Origin: Chloroflexota bacterium | GTDB taxonomy: Bacteria > Chloroflexota > Dehalococcoidia > GIF9 > AB-539-J10 | Assembly (NCBI GenBank): GCA_020346965.1 | Contig: CP070793.1 | Coordinates: 1,552,540 to 1,567,637 of the forward strand | Direction: 5' to 3' | DNA: 15,098 nt | In this document: positions 6,366 to 13,810 of the stretch, piece after piece | How the letters are laid out: the number at the start of each line of letters is the position of its first letter | How positions within the stretch are numbered: the stretch's first letter is position 1 | Translations under genes and position numbers: made by a program | Notes under the pieces: generated by a model | Databases searched by the model: none | Told to the model about the DNA's origin: nothing | Seen by the model: the letters and a program-made list of their open reading frames with translations, nothing else

Positions 6366-6842
6366 TTAGTCTGAAATCGGCAGGAAGAGGTCGAGGGTAA
6401 AACCATCTGAAACCTCAAACGGTCCTATGCATTCTTCAAGACACTGTCTACCAACGTCCCTGTATCGACTGCTGCCCTCACGCCACGCTGCCAATCGCTG
6501 CCATGTCTCACCGATTACTTCAAATCCACCTCCCTGCACCTCGCAGCGTGCCACGGCATATAGACCGCCGGGGAACTCTTTGATCTTTACGTCGCTCTCG
6601 GGCTCTATGTCGGGACCGATTGCAATATTAAACTCATAGCCATGATTCGGGCTGCCTGGCATCGGTTCGGGATTATCGAAGCCGAAGATGCGGTACTCGC
6701 CGGGAGTATCCAGAAGGCCCCTAGGTTTTGCCCAAGCAATGAGTTTTTTCCCAGCCTCGTTTTCGGGACTGTCACCGTAGGCGTGAAAGCTGGCTACACG
6801 CATCGGCTCAAGGTTGACGATTCTCACGTCCAGTTCACTCAT
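6366..6842 (-). CDS. GyrI-like (effector-binding domain) protein
   Basis: A stand-alone GyrI-like/AraC effector-binding domain, 158 residues, the normal size. The opening strand is DVRIVNLEPMRVASFHAYG, followed by the helix ENEAGKKLIAWAKPRGLL, FGFDNPEP (the 'dNP' turn typical of the family), and IKEFPGGLYAVARCEV, which corresponds to the repeated SHS2-like strand. Known members bind small hydrophobic or cationic molecules, some hydrolyse cyclopropanoid toxins, and SbmC inhibits gyrase; which applies here cannot be told. An ATG three codons earlier (6851) lies right against the AAGGAGG, so the ATG at 6842, nine bases after it, is chosen. It is transcribed away from the adjacent YafY regulator, whose likely operator lies between them. 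Confidence 0.87.
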   Translation of the reverse strand: MSELDVRIVNLEPMRVASFHAYGDSPENEAGKKLIAWAKPRGLLDTPGEYRIFGFDNPEPMPGSPNHGYEFNIAIGPDIEPESDVKIKEFPGGLYAVARCEVQGGGFEVIGETWQRLAAWREGSSRYRDVGRQCLEECIGPFEVSDGFTLDLFLPISD

Positions 6843-6918
6843 TGTGTACATCCTCCTTGTTTATTGTTTTCCGCTGTTGTCTTATCAATAGCGTACGGCT
6901 TTATCGTAATACACTCTA

Positions 6919-6937
6919 CCTGACATCTTCTGTCAGG
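6919..6937. promoter_or_regulatory. inverted-repeat operator between divergent genes
   Basis: CCTGACA-TCTTC-TGTCAGG is a perfect inverted repeat with 7-bp arms and a 5-bp centre. It lies in the 133-bp gap between the GyrI-like gene and the WYL regulator. A TGATAGAAT extended -10 (6944-6952) for the regulator follows directly. In the other direction a CTGACA lies within the repeat and a TGTATT 17 bp further on. A protein bound here would cover both promoters. Confidence 0.65.
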
Positions 6938-6975
6938 AATTTGTGATAGAATATGAAAAGCTAAATAGGAGAAAA

Positions 6976-7953
6976 ATGCGTGCCGATCGATTGTTGTCAA
7001 TTCTCATGCTTTTACAGTCCCGCGGTAACATAACAGCTCTACAACTTGCCAGTGAACTGGAAGTCTCTGTGAGGACCATATATCGAGACATCGACGCCCT
7101 TAGCACTGCCGGCGTACCGGTCTACGCTGAACGGGGACCGGGGGGGGGTTGTGCTCTGGTGGATGGCTACCGTACCAGTCTTACCGGACTTACCCGAAAT
7201 GAGGTGAAAGCACTCTTCATGCTCAGTGTCCCCGCCTCCCTGGATGAACTGGGAGTGATCCCTGAGCTCCGGGCTGCCCTGCGTAAACTCGCTGCGTCGC
7301 TGCCAGCTGCTCAGCGTCAGGACGAAATTGAGGTTCGCCAACGCATATACCTAGACTGGTCAGACTGGCCAAGTGTTGAAGAATCAACGCCACACCTTCA
7401 TACTATCTACCAAGCTACATGGGAGAATCACCGACTCCACCTAACGTACTCAGAAAATATCGGCCGGGTGATTGAGCAGTTCGAGCGGGTGGTCGACCCA
7501 TATGGGATCGTGGCTAAGGCTGGAGAGTGGCACCTGGTATGTGCGATTGACGGTAGAATTCGTGTGTACTATGTATCCCGTATACTGAAAGCAACTGCCA
7601 CCGGGGAATACTTTGAACGGCCCACGGATTTCGACTTGATAGCGTTCTGGAAAGCGTGGTGCTCCAGACGGGAGGAGACCCATCCATCCTATCCTGTTAC
7701 GGCGCGTATCTCACCTGATCTGATTGCCATCCTGACACTCTATTCCCATGAAAGAATTCATGATGCCGTTACCCGAGCGGAACCACCCGATGCTGAAGGA
7801 TGGATAACTGTAACTCTGCCTTTCGAGACCTTTAACGACGCCCGTAGGCACATCCTAAGCTTTGGAAGAGCTGTGGAAGTGCTGGATCCAGAGCCGCTAC
7901 GCCTGAGTGTGATCGATTATGCTAAGCAAATCGTGGATTTTTACTCACAATAA
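6976..7953 (+). CDS. YafY-type HTH/WYL domain transcriptional regulator
   Basis: A 325-residue regulator of the DeoR-like YafY family. Residues 1-60 form a winged HTH (MRADRLLSILMLLQSRGNIT, then LASELEVSVRTIYRDIDALS as the recognition helix, then GVPVYAERGPGGGCAL as the wing). A WYL domain follows at about 130-220 (DPYGIVAKAGEWHLVCAID, then YYVSRI); the naming W-Y-L triplet here reads W-H-L. A C-terminal WCX-like extension completes the normal length. WYL domains are thought to sense ligands, including nucleic acids. An in-frame GTG at 6943 lies inside the likely promoter, so the ATG at 6976 with AGGAG just before it is preferred. Divergence from the GyrI-like gene around an inverted repeat suggests autoregulation and control of that gene. 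Confidence 0.9.
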   Translation: MRADRLLSILMLLQSRGNITALQLASELEVSVRTIYRDIDALSTAGVPVYAERGPGGGCALVDGYRTSLTGLTRNEVKALFMLSVPASLDELGVIPELRAALRKLAASLPAAQRQDEIEVRQRIYLDWSDWPSVEESTPHLHTIYQATWENHRLHLTYSENIGRVIEQFERVVDPYGIVAKAGEWHLVCAIDGRIRVYYVSRILKATATGEYFERPTDFDLIAFWKAWCSRREETHPSYPVTARISPDLIAILTLYSHERIHDAVTRAEPPDAEGWITVTLPFETFNDARRHILSFGRAVEVLDPEPLRLSVIDYAKQIVDFYSQ

Positions 7954-8033
7954 AGCAGAGTTTAGTTCTTTCAGGCAAGAGAATATCGTACTGTCGTAGT
8001 ACATCTCTGTAGAACAAGACTCGGAGAGTCCCA

Positions 8034-8240
8034 GTAACAATTTGGTAAATTGTCGGGTAACAATCACTTGTCTTGTTACATCAAACACGCACGCTGAACG
8101 GTAAAAATTCTATGTTATTGTGTGAGTACAAGCCGATTACAGCGCGTTACACAAAGTAGCGAAATGTACGATACGCCGCATCGCCGTTACAGAACTCTCG
8201 AGATTGTCCGTCCCGTTACGAGCCAACGAGAACCCGTTAC
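8034..8240. other. cluster of GTTAC/GTAAC pentamers in a gene-free stretch
   Basis: GTAAC occurs at 8034 and 8057, and GTTAC at 8075, 8146, 8186, 8215 and 8236, with a related GATTAC at 8135: seven exact sites in about 200 bp. The later ones are preceded by C or G and are often followed by A (CGTTACA). The 388 bp between the converging regulator and phospholipase-like genes otherwise hold one copy of a 60-bp repeat and a hairpin; no gene is seen. Confidence 0.4.
8073..8132 (+). repeat. 60-bp direct repeat, left copy
   Basis: Matches 11064-11123 at 54 of 60 positions with no gaps; all six differences are transitions. It begins TTGTTACATCAAACACGCAC. Near its end, TTGTGT-GA-GTACAA can still pair through two G-T wobbles where the right copy has a perfect TTGTGC-GA-GCACAA. 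The two copies bracket the phospholipase-like gene. Confidence 0.9.
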
Positions 8241-8292
8241 ATTATCGATGAACAAGTCGGCGATTTTTTCGTAGCAGCTATTCTCAGAACCA

Positions 8293-8326
8293 GAGGGGTG
8301 GTAGGCGATCCCACCTACCATCCCTC
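8293..8326 (-). terminator. strong stem-loop after the phospholipase-like gene
   Basis: Arms 8293-8305 (GAGGGGTGGTAGG) and 8314-8326 (CCTACCATCCCTC) pair over 13 bp with a single G-T wobble and an 8-nt loop. It starts 15 bp past the stop codon. No T tract follows on the minus strand, so it may terminate or protect the mRNA 3' end; a bidirectional role for the converging regulator gene is possible. Confidence 0.6.
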
Positions 8327-8341
8327 CTTCCTGTGACATCT

Positions 8342-10615
8342 CTATGTAATGAGAGATAAGAGGTATGCGAGATAGGCTGTGATATCATCAACCTTCTGGC
8401 AAAGTTCTGTTTGAATAGCAAAGTCTTGCGTTATCCAGTCATCCTTGGGGTTGCCTCCGACTAGACCATCGAATTTGGTCCGCATGTTGGAATTTAGAAA
8501 GAGTATGATACCATTGTAATTCTCGACAGCAAGCATCAGGTCTAGGGCCACAAACATGTTGCTGAAGGCAGCCTTGCGCTGATTTGCGGCGTTCTTGAAA
8601 TTGTCATTCGACAGGGACTGGATATAGGCATCAAAGATATCCAGGGCTTCATCAACGCCGGCTATGTGGACAGTTATTGCATCGTAATCGGTGCCGCCAT
8701 CATCGTCAGTTACTGTAAGGGTGACCGTATAGTCTCCCGGTGTGGGATAGGTGTGAGAACCTGATGCCGTCCCGGAACCGCTCGATTCAGCTATTGTAGC
8801 GCTGGATGTTGTAGCATCGCCCCATTCCCATACTCCCGTGTGGGTGTCACATGTGCCGGCATCGGTAAATGTGCCCTCGAAGTCTATCTCATGGACCACG
8901 GGTAGTATGAACTCACTATTCGGCTGGTTGGAGATATAGACGTCCGCTACTACCGGAGGCACGTTGTTCACTGTGATGACCACTTCGTCGGTCCCCTGAG
9001 CACCCCAGTTGTCCGTCACTGTGAAACTGAAGGTGTAGACACCGTTGTCGCAGGGTACGAAGCTAAATGGCTGAGTTGCAGGCTCAGGGAAAGCCGGGCC
9101 TGAGGAGTCGGGGATGACCTGGCCGTTGGTGCTGCTCTCCATGTGCCATAGGAAAGTATGTGTATCGTCGACATTAGGGTCAGTGAAGATCCCTTCTAGG
9201 GTTACTGTATCGCCTTCACCCACTGTCTGGTCATCTCCCGCATGTGCCGTAGGTGGTATGTTGGGCAATATCACGGTGAACGTTATTATGGATTCGTCAT
9301 CGTCAGTCTCACATTCTCCCTCCACCACCAACGGGGTTCCACAGGTGCCAGAAACGTCCTCTCCTGATATTGCTCCAGTGGCAAGGTCCACCCAGAAATT
9401 CAGCTCACGCTCACTTTCTGGTAACTGCGGGTCGATATCAGACTTGTCATCATCGCCTCCAGGCGAACCTTCTTCATCCTCATCCCACAGTATAATGCGA
9501 ATGGGTATGGAGCCAGTTATCCCCACGTCTCGCGCGAATGCCCACCCTGGACTGATACCATCTTCATTAACAATTTGATCGCCCTCATTCCTGTACCAAG
9601 CACCATCAATGCAGACCTCTACAAAGAAGTCCGCGTCACAGGCAGGCTCAGCCAGACCTTCGTCGTGGCAGTCCTTGGCCACCACGTGATCAACAACAAC
9701 TGTCAAAGCCTTGCGGCCGCCAACGATCTCACTGAATAGCTCGTACAGTGTAGCTGTTGCACGTATAGCGTATTTATAACTGTAATGGCGAATTCTGGAC
9801 AGGTCCCCATCTTCATCGGTATCCCCCGCATCGTTATTGTCCAGGTCGTCCTGAACCCTCGGGCTGGTAACGGAATCCATGCCAAGCTCTGTATATACTC
9901 CAGCCATCCATCCCCCGTAATAGTCGTTTGTATCGCCGTCATAATCATCGGAGGCAAAGAAATCTGCCACCTGGTTCGTGGTGTAGAATAAATAATAGAG
10001 TGGGTCGACACCGTCGGGAATTACAGCCGGGCCAAGAGAAAGGAGCTCGGCTTTTTCATCATTATCTAGTTCGGCGTTGTCCAAAGTCATCCAGTCTTCG
10101 TAACAATCATCATCGGGGTAGTGTTTGTCCTCGTGCACATGAGCAGGTAAACTCATGTCGGCCAACAGGTGACAGACGTGGCCCAGATACTCGTATCCGG
10201 CGGTCTTGTCCCCGGAGTTGTACTCACCTACAGCCATAGCCCACAGGCTACAGGCTTTCTGCCACGCATTAGCGCACGAGCCACATCCCGCCATGTAGAC
10301 GGGATCACCGATCCCTTCATCTACATCCCAGAAATGAGTAGTGGTTGTACAAGCACCAGATCGATCATAAACGTGATCTTTGAGGTCCTCATTTCCTGCC
10401 CCGACTTTGATCACGCCAGGGAACCAGAGCTCCAGCTCAGAACCGGGATGGGAAGCAACGTAAATTGCCAGGGCTTGTTCCGCTATATACTCGTGGACAG
10501 GCTCGTCGTCATCCGACACGGTATAACCAAGTACGTTCGGGAAACCCATAAAGGTCACTACCGCAACCAGTACGAGAATTAGGACCACCCTCAGAAATCC
10601 TTTGCTTTGCTTCAC
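8342..10615 (-). CDS. secreted zinc-dependent phospholipase C-like protein with two PKD domains
   Basis: A 757-residue exported protein. A signal peptide occupies residues 1-30. Residues 35-300 resemble zinc-dependent phospholipase C/P1 nuclease-type helical folds: VHEYIAEQA (H41), DH at 80-81, THFWD (H94), and CHLLADMSLPAHVHED (H149, D153, H159), the H-x3-D-x5-H style metal motif. Residues 303-450 form a beta-rich, Asp-rich domain (WDEDEE, GGDDDKSDID) that looks calcium-binding and C2-like. PKD domains lie at about 453-550 and 553-651, each ending in YTFSFTVTD or YTVTLTVTDDDGG. The last 100 residues are helical. The GTG start has AGGAGGTGAATT directly upstream. A role in phospholipid or host/debris degradation is inferred; substrate unknown. 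It is divergent from the serine hydrolase gene. Confidence 0.8.
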   Translation of the reverse strand: MKQSKGFLRVVLILVLVAVVTFMGFPNVLGYTVSDDDEPVHEYIAEQALAIYVASHPGSELELWFPGVIKVGAGNEDLKDHVYDRSGACTTTTHFWDVDEGIGDPVYMAGCGSCANAWQKACSLWAMAVGEYNSGDKTAGYEYLGHVCHLLADMSLPAHVHEDKHYPDDDCYEDWMTLDNAELDNDEKAELLSLGPAVIPDGVDPLYYLFYTTNQVADFFASDDYDGDTNDYYGGWMAGVYTELGMDSVTSPRVQDDLDNNDAGDTDEDGDLSRIRHYSYKYAIRATATLYELFSEIVGGRKALTVVVDHVVAKDCHDEGLAEPACDADFFVEVCIDGAWYRNEGDQIVNEDGISPGWAFARDVGITGSIPIRIILWDEDEEGSPGGDDDKSDIDPQLPESERELNFWVDLATGAISGEDVSGTCGTPLVVEGECETDDDESIITFTVILPNIPPTAHAGDDQTVGEGDTVTLEGIFTDPNVDDTHTFLWHMESSTNGQVIPDSSGPAFPEPATQPFSFVPCDNGVYTFSFTVTDNWGAQGTDEVVITVNNVPPVVADVYISNQPNSEFILPVVHEIDFEGTFTDAGTCDTHTGVWEWGDATTSSATIAESSGSGTASGSHTYPTPGDYTVTLTVTDDDGGTDYDAITVHIAGVDEALDIFDAYIQSLSNDNFKNAANQRKAAFSNMFVALDLMLAVENYNGIILFLNSNMRTKFDGLVGGNPKDDWITQDFAIQTELCQKVDDITAYLAYLLSLIT

Positions 10616-10627
10616 AATTCACCTCCT
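10608..10627 (-). repeat. translation start region, gene copy of a 20-bp duplication
   Basis: AGGAGGTGAATTGTGAAGCA (minus strand), the ribosome site, GTG and first codons of the phospholipase-like gene, recurs identically 90 bp upstream at 10698-10717. A longer alignment shows TGCAGAG before both, with a 7-bp insertion (TATAAAG) in this copy. Confidence 0.85.
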
Positions 10628-10675
10628 TTATACTCTGCAATTTAGCTGCATGGTAAAATTTCTCATTTCAACATT

Positions 10676-10717
10676 TCAACTGACATGTTGCTTATTCTGC
10701 TTCACAATTCACCTCCT
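10676..10717 (-). other. duplicated start region with a 9-codon mini-frame
   Basis: The upstream copy of the duplicated start region (10698-10717) has the same AGGAGG and GTG and would translate as MKQNKQHVS before a TGA at 10676-10678. The real protein begins MKQSK. It could be a leader peptide in the mRNA or simply the remains of a local duplication. An 8-bp tandem repeat (CATTTCAA twice) lies just inside it. Confidence 0.45.
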
Positions 10718-11063
10718 CTGCACTCACGAATTCCATTATCCTGCGGAATTCCCATTTTAAGAAATCCCCTTGACTCGGATCGGTTTCGCTGTCGGGTCCC
10801 TGCCACTTAAGTAATCACATGCACGTAATAGCTGCGGACACTTTACAGATTATGCTGAGTATCAACTGTGCCACCTATGTATGACGAGTAGTTCAAGTTA
10901 TCGTCATTACCCCGTGAGAATCTTAATTATAAGCCAGAGATTAACCAATGACAACGTACCTTTACTTTACCTTTCTTTCCTTTACTATCCCGGTTGCTGA
11001 CATATTCTTGAAATATCAAGTCACGCTGCTAGATAGTGGGAAGTCATCCAACACGCTAGCGTT

Positions 11064-11123
11064 TTGTTACGTCAAACACGCACGCTGAACGGTAGAAATT
11101 CTATGCCATTGTGCGAGCACAAG
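11064..11123 (+). repeat. 60-bp direct repeat, right copy
   Basis: Same orientation as 8073-8132, 90% identical. This copy has better symmetry: TAGAA-A-TTCTA and TTGTGC-GA-GCACAA are both perfect inverted repeats, each partly lost in the left copy. All differences are transitions, with the left copy the more AT-rich. Confidence 0.9.
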
Positions 11124-11228
11124 ACCACTGTAAGTCCTACTAACTAGTCTACACGCGCTGAAGCAGACTCGCCTTTCTTACAAAGTCTTGTAATTTGGGC
11201 TTTCCGTCGAACTTTTGTCGAATTCTCT

Positions 11229-11237
11229 TGCTATATT
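11229..11237 (+). promoter_or_regulatory. candidate extended -10 for the serine hydrolase gene
   Basis: TGCTATATT fits an extended -10 (TG-N-TATATT) about 38 bp before the ATG. No good -35 is visible at 17 bp, as expected when the TG extension is present. Confidence 0.4.
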
Positions 11238-11275
11238 GAACTGAGGACTGGTAGTCCACAACAGAGGAACACAAG

Positions 11276-13129
11276 ATGAAGAGTCTCTATACTAAAATCA
11301 ATTCCAAGATCATAGTTACAGCAATCATATGCCTGGTCTTTCTTTTACTAGCTCTCGGCTATGGGATGCCGGTTGAAGTGATAACTGACTGGTCCGAATC
11401 GACCCCTGAAGAGCAGGGCATGGACTCGGAGCTACTGGTGGAGGCGTTGGATTTCTTAGCAGAACAGGAAGACTACTCGGTCCATAGCTTGTTGATCGTC
11501 CGTAACGGATACATCGTGACCGACGCCTACTTCTATCCTTTTGCGGCAAAAACCATGCACAACACATTCTCCGTCACCAAGAGCATCATGGCAACTCTGA
11601 TTGGTATTGCTCTTGACCAGGGCTATATTGAGAGCATTGAGCAGCCTGTCCTTGGACTGTTCCCCGAGAGGACGGTGGCTAATCTGGATGCCAATAAGCA
11701 AGCCATGACTCTTGAAGACCTGCTCACTATGCAGACCGGTTTTGACTTCATATCCCAGCCTGAGGATACCCTTTGGGAGATGATGTTGACGACTGACGAC
11801 TGGGTTCAATTCACGCTTGATCTACCGATGCAAGAAGAGCCAGGCACGAGCTTCGCCTATTGCGGTCCGGGTTCACATCTTCTATCGGCAATTATCCAGC
11901 AGACGACCGGAATGAGCACCCTGGACTTTGCCAGCGAGTACCTGTTTAGCCCCTTAGGGATCTCTGATGTCGGATGGCCGTCTGACCCGCAGGGCATCAC
12001 TCACGGTTATGGTGATCTGCACCTGAGCCCCCATGATATGGCAAAAATCGGTTACCTATATTTGAATAACGGATCTTGGAATGACGATCAGATTGTGCCG
12101 GTGGAATGGGTCACCGCTGCCACGGCAGTTCATGCTGACTTCGAGAACAATAGTGGATATGGCTACCAGTGGTGGATCCTGCCTGAACACTATAGCGCCA
12201 TTGGCCATGGCGGGCAGTATATAAAGGTTTCGCCAGACAGAAATCTGGTCATCGTGGTGACCGGTGGTGGTGGCATAACTGGTGTAGTCGACGAGGTGCT
12301 ATCCTCCTACATCTTCCCCGCCGTAAAGTCAGATGAGCCACTCCCGGCTAACCCTAGTAGCGTGGCCTCGCTCGAGCATTTGATTCAGTCTCTGTCAACT
12401 CCACCTCCAGCAGAGCCCAAGGATGTCCCGCCCTTGCCGGAAATCGCCCGCATCATATCGGGAAAGACCTATCAACTTGAAGATAACCCGTTCGGGTTAC
12501 TATCTATCACCTTGACCTTCAACGAACCGGACGAAGCCTTGTTGAGCATCACGAGCTCCGGTGTTCTGACCATGGGGGATACCGAGTATGAGTGGCTGAT
12601 AGGAATGGACAACGTGGAGCGCTTCTCACCCGGAACGTTCGACGTACCAAACGCCGGAAAAGGGTCCTGGATGACTGACAGTTACTTCTCCGCCCAAATT
12701 GACATGACTGGGAGCGCCCACACGTGGCAGATAGGCCTGCACTTCGAGGGAGACGAGGTAACAGTCAGGTTAGATGACCTCAGCGAAAGTGTCCGCGATT
12801 TCCCCACGTTCGTTGGTCGACTGAGAGATGAAGAAGGACCGGTCGTTACGCCAGAGACAGAATATAATGTTACGGTCACCAACCCCAGCAAAGGCACAAG
12901 CCCCGATGTACCAGGCTGGTGGGTCATATCTGTTAGAGGAGGACCCGGCTCAGACTATGATCTGGTCCGCTTCTTGGAGCCAAGAGAAACGGCAGTGGCA
13001 GTGGGCCGAGACGAGCCTGGTGACTGGCTATTGCTGGACGACGGCGGCTGGGTAGCTACTTCGGCTGTCGTCGTAGATGGCGATATTGAGGCTCTCCCGG
13101 TCGTCTCGGCCTCGTCTAATACAGGATAA
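11276..13129 (+). CDS. membrane-anchored beta-lactamase-fold serine hydrolase with SH3b domain
   Basis: A 617-residue protein. Residues 10-30 form a signal or anchor helix; residues about 45-345 are a class C beta-lactamase/penicillin-binding-like domain with S99-V-T-K102 (catalytic Ser and Lys), Y195-C-G (the Y-x-N element, with Gly in the third place) and H311-G-G313 (the KTG equivalent). A lipocalin-like beta region occupies about 370-520, and a C-terminal SH3b-type domain about 535-608 (ISVRGGPGSDYDLVRF, VGRDEPGDWLLLDDGGWV). Such proteins are usually esterases, D-aminopeptidases or peptidases, not resistance enzymes; SH3b domains often bind the cell wall or peptides. The ATG has AGAGGA upstream. 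It is preceded by a 60-bp repeat and followed by a small metalloprotease gene. Confidence 0.87.
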   Translation: MKSLYTKINSKIIVTAIICLVFLLLALGYGMPVEVITDWSESTPEEQGMDSELLVEALDFLAEQEDYSVHSLLIVRNGYIVTDAYFYPFAAKTMHNTFSVTKSIMATLIGIALDQGYIESIEQPVLGLFPERTVANLDANKQAMTLEDLLTMQTGFDFISQPEDTLWEMMLTTDDWVQFTLDLPMQEEPGTSFAYCGPGSHLLSAIIQQTTGMSTLDFASEYLFSPLGISDVGWPSDPQGITHGYGDLHLSPHDMAKIGYLYLNNGSWNDDQIVPVEWVTAATAVHADFENNSGYGYQWWILPEHYSAIGHGGQYIKVSPDRNLVIVVTGGGGITGVVDEVLSSYIFPAVKSDEPLPANPSSVASLEHLIQSLSTPPPAEPKDVPPLPEIARIISGKTYQLEDNPFGLLSITLTFNEPDEALLSITSSGVLTMGDTEYEWLIGMDNVERFSPGTFDVPNAGKGSWMTDSYFSAQIDMTGSAHTWQIGLHFEGDEVTVRLDDLSESVRDFPTFVGRLRDEEGPVVTPETEYNVTVTNPSKGTSPDVPGWWVISVRGGPGSDYDLVRFLEPRETAVAVGRDEPGDWLLLDDGGWVATSAVVVDGDIEALPVVSASSNTG

Positions 13130-13207
13130 TAGACCGTTTGACCTGACTCGGCACGATGTTTAGGAGTTCGAGAAGTGTATCGAAGTCTTACAGACAGGAG
13201 AAAATGA

Positions 13208-13810
13208 ATGAACAAGAAGATGATCGGGGATTTGCGTCCTTGCGTTAGACGATATTTTAAATGGGCGTTTTTTGCAGCTCTAGCCGGACCATTAAGTATT
13301 GTATTGCATGAAATTGGACATGCCATTATGGCACTAGCTGTCGGTTATTCAAATATACGCATAAGATACCACAGCGTTGCTAGAATAGCTCCAGTTGATA
13401 TCCAACCATGGGAAAGGGCTCTTACTAGTGAAGCCGGTCCAATAGCTAGCCTAGTTATTGTCCTTATATGCTGTCTCATTATTCAAAAGCGAAGACACAG
13501 CATATTTGCGAAGGCTATGGGAATGGTCGCCGCCATTCAGTTTACCGGAGGTCTGATATACGTTGTCAGTGCAGTATTCGGGGCCGTCCCCCCTACCAAT
13601 TTCGATGGGGCTAGATTTGCTCAGTACTTGAATATACCAATCTTCTTTCCCGCTCTTGTTGAATCTCTGCTTCTAATTGGCTCGTGGATATACATCATAG
13701 GCTTCATCAACTCATCTGAACGTAAAATGGCAGTTCTGGGAGTGATATCTGGCGGTGCGTTGGGCATTGTGATCTGGTTGACTCTACTAGGACCGGTTTT
13801 ACTTCCTTAA
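13208..13810 (+). CDS. small membrane M50-like zinc metalloprotease
   Basis: A 200-residue polytopic membrane protein with an HExxH zinc motif, H34-E35-I-G-H38, inside the first hydrophobic segment. A second conserved block is SEAGPIASL (75-83), matching the AGP element after the active site in M50/site-2-protease relatives. NFDGAR (131-136) offers D133 as third metal ligand in the place of the family's LDG motif. About five hydrophobic segments are seen. It lacks PDZ or CBS domains, so it is a minimal version; substrate unknown. AGGAG lies 7 bases before the ATG. A nearer ATG at 13204 in another frame stops after 14 codons. It follows the serine hydrolase by 78 bp and could be co-transcribed, though it has its own ribosome site. 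Confidence 0.75.
   Translation: MNKKMIGDLRPCVRRYFKWAFFAALAGPLSIVLHEIGHAIMALAVGYSNIRIRYHSVARIAPVDIQPWERALTSEAGPIASLVIVLICCLIIQKRRHSIFAKAMGMVAAIQFTGGLIYVVSAVFGAVPPTNFDGARFAQYLNIPIFFPALVESLLLIGSWIYIIGFINSSERKMAVLGVISGGALGIVIWLTLLGPVLLP

Larger units (their letters stand above)
95..6842 (-). mobile_element. candidate integron-type gene cassette array (integrase not in window)
   Basis: Seen: six copies of one imperfect repeat of about 70-77 bp, all in the same orientation, spaced 0.45-1.7 kb apart. Each sits 3' of a minus-strand gene or gene pair, and no copy is found in the remaining 9 kb. The genes between them are small and functionally unrelated. Read on the minus strand, the gene comes first, then the variable end of the repeat, then a conserved end carrying GTTGGGC or GTTGGGT. 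Known: integron cassettes are one or two small genes followed by an attC site whose distal end is GTTRRRY and whose recognition depends on folding. Inference: this is a cassette array, read right to left. No tyrosine recombinase or attI site is visible on the expected upstream (right) side, so it would be an integrase-less cluster or part of a longer array. The right border is uncertain. A dispersed non-mobile repeat family is the main alternative. Confidence 0.55.
10718..11275. other. intergenic region between divergent exported-protein genes
   Basis: About 560 bp without a recognisable gene. It contains the right copy of the 60-bp direct repeat (11064-11123), a small CTTGA-AATA-TCAAG inverted repeat near 11010, a pyrimidine-rich stretch near 10960-10985, and the probable promoter of the serine hydrolase. 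Promoters for both flanking genes must lie here. Confidence 0.6.

Noticed and set aside
9114..9578. 154-residue plus-strand open frame
   Set aside because: Antisense to the phospholipase-like gene, low-complexity serine/proline composition, no ribosome site.
10169..10582. 137-residue plus-strand open frame
   Set aside because: Antisense to the signal peptide and catalytic region of the phospholipase-like gene; no recognisable domain.
11276..13129. Antibiotic-resistance beta-lactamase
   Set aside because: The altered Y-x-N motif, SH3b fusion and overall length fit general serine hydrolases; no basis for a resistance claim.
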